Assembly: GCA_002418465.1 (NCBI GenBank)
Contig: DIEE01000209.1
Location: 844 to 10,690, forward strand
Direction of reading: 5' to 3'
DNA: 9,847 nucleotides
Source of the DNA: Pseudomonas sp. UBA5782
Lineage (GTDB): Bacteria > Pseudomonadota > Gammaproteobacteria > Pseudomonadales > Pseudomonadaceae
Part shown: one piece after another, positions 6,641-9,847 of the stretch
Layout of the letters: the number at the start of each line of letters is the position of its first letter
Position numbering within the stretch: the first letter of the stretch is position 1
The notes under the pieces: model-generated
The model's database searches: none
Told to the model about the DNA's origin: nothing
The model's input: the letters and a program-made list of their open reading frames with translations, nothing else
Translations under genes and position numbers: made by a program

Positions 6641-7233
6641 CAGAGGATTCCCTTGGTCGACGGCATCTGCCCGGCCATCCGCGGGTCCAGCTCCACGGCC
6701 ATGCGCAGCGCGCGGCCGAAGGCCTTGAACACCGTCTCGATCTGGTGGTGGGTATTGCTGCCGCGCAGGTTGTCGATGTGCAGGCTGACCAGGGCGTGGT
6801 TGACGAAGCCCTGGAAGAACTCCTGGAACAGGTCGACATCGAAGCCACCGACCACCGCGCGGGTGAACGGCACGTGCATCTGCAAGCCGGGACGGCCGGA
6901 GAAGTCGATGACCACGCGCGACAGCGCTTCGTCGAGCGGCACGTAGGAGTGGCCGTAGCGGGTCATGCCCTTCTTGTCGCCGATGGCCTTGGTGAACGCC
7001 TGGCCGAGGGTGATGCCGACGTCTTCCACCGTGTGGTGGTCGTCGATGTGCAGGTCGCCTTTGCACTGGATGTCCAGGTCGATCAGGCCATGCCGGGCGA
7101 TCTGGTCGAGCATGTGCTCGAGGAAGGGCACGCCGATGTCGAAACGGGCCTTGCCGCTGCCATCCAGGTTGATCGAGACCTTGATCTGGGTCTCCAGGGT
7201 ATTGCGTTCGACAGATGCCGTACGTTCGGCCAT
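6640..7233 (-). CDS. hisB: Imidazoleglycerol-phosphate dehydratase HisB
   Basis: A 197-aa monofunctional IGPD that dehydrates imidazole glycerol phosphate to imidazole acetol phosphate, step six of histidine synthesis. It is the single-domain form, without the N-terminal phosphatase fused in E. coli. Manganese-binding motifs are intact: EHMLDQIARHG (39-49), DDHHTVED (64-71, His66/His67) and NTHHQIE (160-166, His162/His163). ATG 7233 is preferred over the adjoining GTG 7236 because GGAG (7240-7243) sits 6 nt before the ATG but only 3 nt before the GTG, and because known Pseudomonas proteins begin MAER. It is the first gene of the his block, preceded by a -10 box about 38 nt upstream, and overlaps hisH by one base. 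Confidence 0.97.
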   Translation of the reverse strand: MAERTASVERNTLETQIKVSINLDGSGKARFDIGVPFLEHMLDQIARHGLIDLDIQCKGDLHIDDHHTVEDVGITLGQAFTKAIGDKKGMTRYGHSYVPLDEALSRVVIDFSGRPGLQMHVPFTRAVVGGFDVDLFQEFFQGFVNHALVSLHIDNLRGSNTHHQIETVFKAFGRALRMAVELDPRMAGQMPSTKGIL

Positions 7234-7239
7234 CACCAG

Positions 7240-7243
7240 CTCC
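7240..7243 (-). promoter_or_regulatory. Ribosome binding site of hisB
   Basis: GGAG on the minus strand, 6 nt before the ATG at 7233. It decides in favour of ATG over the adjacent GTG. Confidence 0.65.
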
Positions 7244-7270
7244 GCGAAATCTCAGGGCGAAAGGGGCGAC

Positions 7271-7276
7271 ATTATA
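7271..7276 (-). promoter_or_regulatory. -10 box of the hisB promoter
   Basis: The minus strand reads TATAAT exactly (plus-strand ATTATA at 7271-7276), the only AT-rich hexamer in a GC-rich 96-bp spacer. It predicts a start of transcription near 7263-7265 and a leader of about 30 nt, too short for a his attenuator. The -35 is not clear: at 17 nt spacing the hexamer is GTCGTC, and CTGTCG at 19 nt spacing matches only three positions. It is placed correctly after the upstream terminator and before hisB. Confidence 0.6.
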
Positions 7277-7329
7277 GGCCGAACGCAGGGTAGGACGACA
7301 GGCCGCAGACGCGGGCGCGTCGGGCCGGG

Positions 7330-7357
7330 AAAGGCGGACCCGGGAAGGCCCGCCTTT
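7330..7357 (-). terminator. Intrinsic terminator of the MFS gene
   Basis: AAAGGCGG (7330-7337) pairs perfectly with CCGCCTTT (7350-7357), and two or three further pairs including a G-U can form inside. The A run before and T run after the stem make it usable on both strands. It starts 8 nt after the stop of the minus-strand MFS gene, as expected for that gene's terminator, and insulates the hisB promoter from read-through. Confidence 0.8.
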
Positions 7358-7364
7358 GTGGCAC

Positions 7365-9023
7365 TCAGCCGAAGAGCGCTGCGGTTTTCTGCAGGGTCAC
7401 CCAGACACCCCAGGCCAGCGGGATGCCGACCACCAGCCAGGCGACGATCACCAGCGGCTTGCTCGACGGATCGGCCGACCAGGCCAGTTCGCTGACCGGC
7501 GCGGACTTCTCGCCGTGGGCGCGCTCGGCGGCCAGTTGCGCGTCGCTCATGAAGTACTTCGGATTCACCGGGCGCACCAGCAGGTTGCAGATGAAACCCA
7601 GCACCAGCAGGCCGGCGAGGATGTACAGGGTGATGTCGTAGGCGGCGGCGCGTTCGACGCCGATCGACAGCTGATACTCGCGCAGGTAGTTGACCAGTAC
7701 CGGGCCAAGCACGCCGGCGACGGCCCAGGCGGTCAGCAGGCGGCCGTGGATGGCACCGACCATCTGCGTGCCGAACAGGTCGGCGAGGTAGGCCGGTACC
7801 GTGGCGAAGCCGCCGCCGTACATCGACAGGATGATGCAGAAGGCGCCGACGAACAGCGCGACGCTGCCGGCGTGACCGGTCCAAGGCACCGAGGCGTAGA
7901 GCACGAAGCCCAGGGCGAAGAAGATCGCGTAGGTCGCCTTGCGGCCCAGGTGATCGGAGATCGACGCCCAGAAGAAGCGTCCGCCGATGTTGAACAGGCT
8001 GAGCAGGCCGGTGAAGCCGGCGGCGATCGCGGCGATCTGTGCCAGTTGCCCGGCATCGAGGTCGCTGAAGCGGCCGTCGACACCCAGCAGGCGCCCGCCG
8101 AAGACTTCCTGCAGCAGCGGCGAGGCCATGCCGAGGATGCCGATGCCGGCCGAGACGTTGAGGCAGAGGACGGCCCAGACCAGCCAGAACTGCGGGGTCT
8201 TCCAGGCGACGCTGACGTGCACGTGGCCGTGGCCGTGGGTGATCATCGCGTTTTCAGCCTTCTTCGCCGGTGGCGTCCAGCCTTCGGGCTTCCAGCCGGT
8301 GGGCGGAACGCGGTAGGACAGCGCGCCGCCGACCATGAACACGAAGTAGATCGCCGACATGGCGACGAAACTCTCCCACACGCCGACGCTGGTCGGGGTG
8401 GCGAAGTGGCCCATCAGGTTGGCAGCCAGCGGTGCGCCGACCATAGCGCCGCCGCCGAAGCCCATGATCGCCATGCCGGTGGCCATGCCGCGCTTGTCCG
8501 GGAACCACTTGATCAGCGTCGACACCGGCGAGATGTAGCCGAGGCCCAGGCCGATGCCGCCGATCCCCCCGGAGCCCAGCCACATCAGCCAGATCTGGTG
8601 GGTGTAGATACCGAGGGCGGAAATCAGCAGGCCGCCGCACCAGCAGACCGCCGAAACCAGGCCGGCCTTGCGCGGACCGGCGTGTTCCAGCCAGCCGCCC
8701 CAGATCGCCGCGGAGCAGCCGAGGAAGATGAAGAACAGCGTGTAGATCCAGCCGAGCATGGAAATCTTCCAGTCGCAGTCGGCGGCGAATACCTGGGCGA
8801 GGAAGCCCATTTCCGGAGCGCAGGCAACGGCGCTACCGATGCCCACCGCCTTCGACAGCGGCAGCCAGAACACCGAGAAGCCATAGGCCATGCCGATGCA
8901 GAGATGGATAGCGAGGGCCGCTGGCGGAACCAGCCAGCGGTTGAAACCAGGGCGGGCAATGGTGCGCTCCTTGGACAGGAACGCCGTCCCGGCCTTGTCA
9001 GACGACAAGGGAGAACTGCTCAT
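7365..9023 (-). CDS. OFA-family MFS transporter (organic-acid type), 552 aa
   Basis: An inner-membrane major facilitator of the oxalate/formate antiporter (OFA) family. ATG 9023 is chosen because AGGAA at 9031-9035 lies 7 nt upstream; the frame continues to 9089 but without a ribosome site. About twelve membrane segments are visible, the first near 30-57, the second near 86-107 and the twelfth near 463-483, plus an extra helix at about 523-543. MFS motif-A-like loops occur at 110-121 (GWLEHAGPRKAG) and 348-362 (GRFFWASISDHLGRK). RGMATGMAIMGFGGGAMVGA (179-198) and TPQFWLVWAVLCLNVSAGIG (276-295) are typical of the family. The first periplasmic loop is long and holds Cys68 and Cys83. The cytoplasmic middle loop (236-275) contains HGHGHVH at 263-269. 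The substrate is unknown: monocarboxylates such as formate, pyruvate or lactate are possible. The gene stands alone, with its own terminator, and diverges from an FAD oxidoreductase gene. Confidence 0.88.
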   Translation of the reverse strand: MSSSPLSSDKAGTAFLSKERTIARPGFNRWLVPPAALAIHLCIGMAYGFSVFWLPLSKAVGIGSAVACAPEMGFLAQVFAADCDWKISMLGWIYTLFFIFLGCSAAIWGGWLEHAGPRKAGLVSAVCWCGGLLISALGIYTHQIWLMWLGSGGIGGIGLGLGYISPVSTLIKWFPDKRGMATGMAIMGFGGGAMVGAPLAANLMGHFATPTSVGVWESFVAMSAIYFVFMVGGALSYRVPPTGWKPEGWTPPAKKAENAMITHGHGHVHVSVAWKTPQFWLVWAVLCLNVSAGIGILGMASPLLQEVFGGRLLGVDGRFSDLDAGQLAQIAAIAAGFTGLLSLFNIGGRFFWASISDHLGRKATYAIFFALGFVLYASVPWTGHAGSVALFVGAFCIILSMYGGGFATVPAYLADLFGTQMVGAIHGRLLTAWAVAGVLGPVLVNYLREYQLSIGVERAAAYDITLYILAGLLVLGFICNLLVRPVNPKYFMSDAQLAAERAHGEKSAPVSELAWSADPSSKPLVIVAWLVVGIPLAWGVWVTLQKTAALFG

Positions 9024-9276
9024 GGGGTAATTCCTATAGTTGTGATTGTGTGCACGCAGGGCAGATATCCAGCGCGTGAAATTTACCATGCCGCCTGCGA
9101 CAACTCACCGCACCAACGCGCGAAAATCCGCCATGACCCGGAACTTTTGGCGAGCCAGACAGACGCATGCAGGTGGGCAACGCGCCATCATCGGCAACGC
9201 CACGCCCGCGTGCCCCAGCGAACCTCGGCGACCCCAGCGGTCGGCCGACCCGAAAGCCCCTCATGCAGCGAACGCC
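9024..9276. promoter_or_regulatory. Divergent intergenic region between MFS gene and oxidoreductase
   Basis: A 253-bp spacer that must hold promoters for both divergent genes. The first 65 bases next to the MFS gene are AT-richer (ATAGTTGTGATTGTG at 9036-9050, then GTGCAC, GATATC and AAATTTA), as expected for promoter or operator DNA. I found no -10/-35 pair convincing on either strand, and no sigma-54 -24/-12 spacing. From 9088 onward the plus strand has no stop in the frame of the oxidoreductase (in-frame ATGs at 9088 and 9133), but the predicted peptide is Arg/Pro-rich with no homology I recognise, so I treat it as non-coding. Confidence 0.4.
9031..9035 (-). promoter_or_regulatory. Ribosome binding site of the MFS gene
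   Basis: AGGAA on the minus strand, 7 nt before ATG 9023. It selects this start over the longer frame reaching 9089. Confidence 0.7.
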
Positions 9277-9847
9277 ATGGATAGCATCGACACCCTGATC
9301 ATCGGCGCCGGCGCCCTCGGCCTGGCCTGCGCCGCCCGCCTCGCCAGCCCGCAACAGAGCCTGCTGATCGTCGAGCGCGAGAAGCTCATCGGCAGCCACA
9401 CCTCCAGCCGCAACTCGGAGGTGATCCACGCCGGCATCTACTACGAACCCGGCTCGCTGAAGGCCGAACTCTGTCTGGAAGGCCGCGAGCGGCTGTATGC
9501 CTGGTGCGCCGAGCGCGATGTGCCGCACCGGCGCATCGGCAAGCTGCTGGTCGCCGTGGAGGACGCCGAGCGCGTCAAGCTGGAGAAGCTCGCGGCGAAC
9601 GCCGAGGCCTGCGGCGTCGGCGACCTGCGCGAGATCGACCAGGCTCGCCTGGCCGAGATGGAACCGGCGGTGCGCGGTGTCGCCGCGCTGCTCTCGCCGA
9701 GCACCGGGATCATCGACAGCCACCAGTACATGCACTCGCTGCTGACCGCCGCCGAGCAGCAGGATGCGCAACTGGTGCTCGATACCCGCGTCGAAAGCCT
9801 GCACCACGACGGCGACGGCTGGATCGCCAGCGGCGTCAGCGGCGGGG
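9277..9847 (+). CDS. FAD-dependent oxidoreductase, L-2-hydroxyglutarate oxidase-like (partial, 3' end missing)
   Basis: The plus strand is open from ATG 9277 to the window end, giving 190 residues of a larger protein. The N-terminus is a dinucleotide-binding Rossmann fold: TLIIGAGALGLACAARLA with GxGxxG at 10-15, and the second-strand acidic residue Glu33 in LLIVERE. HTSSRNSEVIHAGIYYEPGS (41-60) and LKAELCLEGR resemble the NS-VIHAG-YY-PGSLKA signature of the L-2-hydroxyglutarate oxidase/dehydrogenase (LhgO) branch of the DAO superfamily, which oxidises 2-hydroxyacids with FAD. KLLVAVEDAE and STGIIDSHQYMHSLLTAAEQ also fit. The start is set by the fold beginning six residues after the ATG, although the ribosome site is weak; in-frame ATGs at 9088 and 9133 would add 63 or 48 residues of low-complexity sequence. 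The substrate remains open, since the Glu in NSEV differs from the Gly or Ser I recall in typical LhgO, and related DAO-family dehydrogenases look similar. Confidence 0.85.
   Translation, partial: MDSIDTLIIGAGALGLACAARLASPQQSLLIVEREKLIGSHTSSRNSEVIHAGIYYEPGSLKAELCLEGRERLYAWCAERDVPHRRIGKLLVAVEDAERVKLEKLAANAEACGVGDLREIDQARLAEMEPAVRGVAALLSPSTGIIDSHQYMHSLLTAAEQQDAQLVLDTRVESLHHDGDGWIASGVSGG

Noticed and set aside
6640..7066. A longer hisH frame reaching into hisB
   Set aside because: The glutaminase fold begins at the ATG at 6640, which overlaps the hisB stop; the upstream residues only read hisB in another frame.
7234..7329. A histidine attenuator or leader peptide before hisB
   Set aside because: The predicted leader is only about 30 nt from the TATAAT, with no run of His codons and no alternative hairpins.
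9024..9276. A sigma-54 promoter or CRP-like site in the divergent spacer
   Set aside because: No GG-N10-GC pair fits the -24/-12 spacing in the stretches I checked, and TGTGATTGTGTGCAC lacks the inverted second half of a CRP site.
7356..9284. A 642-codon plus-strand open frame opposite the MFS gene
   Set aside because: Antisense to a membrane protein with clear family motifs; the peptide is His/Asp/Ala/Gln/Arg-rich without a domain, and it overlaps the terminator and the divergent spacer.
1..9847. Mobile elements, CRISPR arrays, tRNA or rRNA genes, phage or toxin-antitoxin modules
   Set aside because: I saw no inverted terminal repeats, spaced direct repeats, cloverleaf-like segments or transposase motifs; the gene-free stretches are all under 300 bp.

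Overview
The window reads as Pseudomonas chromosome, most likely from the P. aeruginosa group or a close relative. G+C is high (about two thirds by eye), the gene order envC-ctpA-divergent polysaccharide deacetylase facing a hisB-hisH-hisA-hisF cluster is the one I know from Pseudomonas, and the CtpA, HisB and HisF sequences are of the pseudomonad type. This placement rests on remembered gene order and protein motifs, not on a search.

Left part (1-2291, + strand): the last 46 codons of envC, then ctpA (periplasmic PDZ/S41 C-terminal processing protease with an intact Ser-Lys-Gln catalytic set) and, 4 nt further on, a secreted divergent polysaccharide deacetylase (YibQ type). The three look co-transcribed and all act on or near the cell wall: EnvC activates amidases, CtpA-type proteases in P. 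aeruginosa degrade peptidoglycan hydrolases, and YibQ is of unknown function.

Middle part (2358-7233, all - strand): in transcription order hisB, hisH, a DUF2164 gene, hisA, hisF, then two tandem solute-binding proteins of equal length (251 aa each, about 60% identical by hand alignment) with no permease or ATPase gene beside them. hisB/hisH overlap by 1 nt (TGATG) and hisH/DUF2164 by 4 nt (GTGA), so those three are translationally coupled. A perfect TATAAT lies about 38 nt before the hisB start. HisH and HisF form imidazole glycerol phosphate synthase, HisA supplies its substrate and HisB consumes its product, so this block holds four consecutive-step histidine proteins.

Right part (7330-9847): a good intrinsic terminator separates the his genes from an upstream - strand gene for a 552-aa OFA-family MFS transporter with a His-rich cytoplasmic loop and an extra C-terminal membrane helix. 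Divergent from it across a 253-bp intergenic region is the N-terminal third or so of an FAD-dependent oxidoreductase resembling L-2-hydroxyglutarate oxidases; it runs off the window. Transporter and oxidase may form an organic-acid uptake and oxidation pair, but that is inference.

The window is mostly housekeeping. I saw no RNA gene, mobile element, CRISPR array or clear novel system. The points most worth a second look are the orphan tandem binding proteins, the DUF2164 gene embedded in the his block, and unusual features of the MFS protein.
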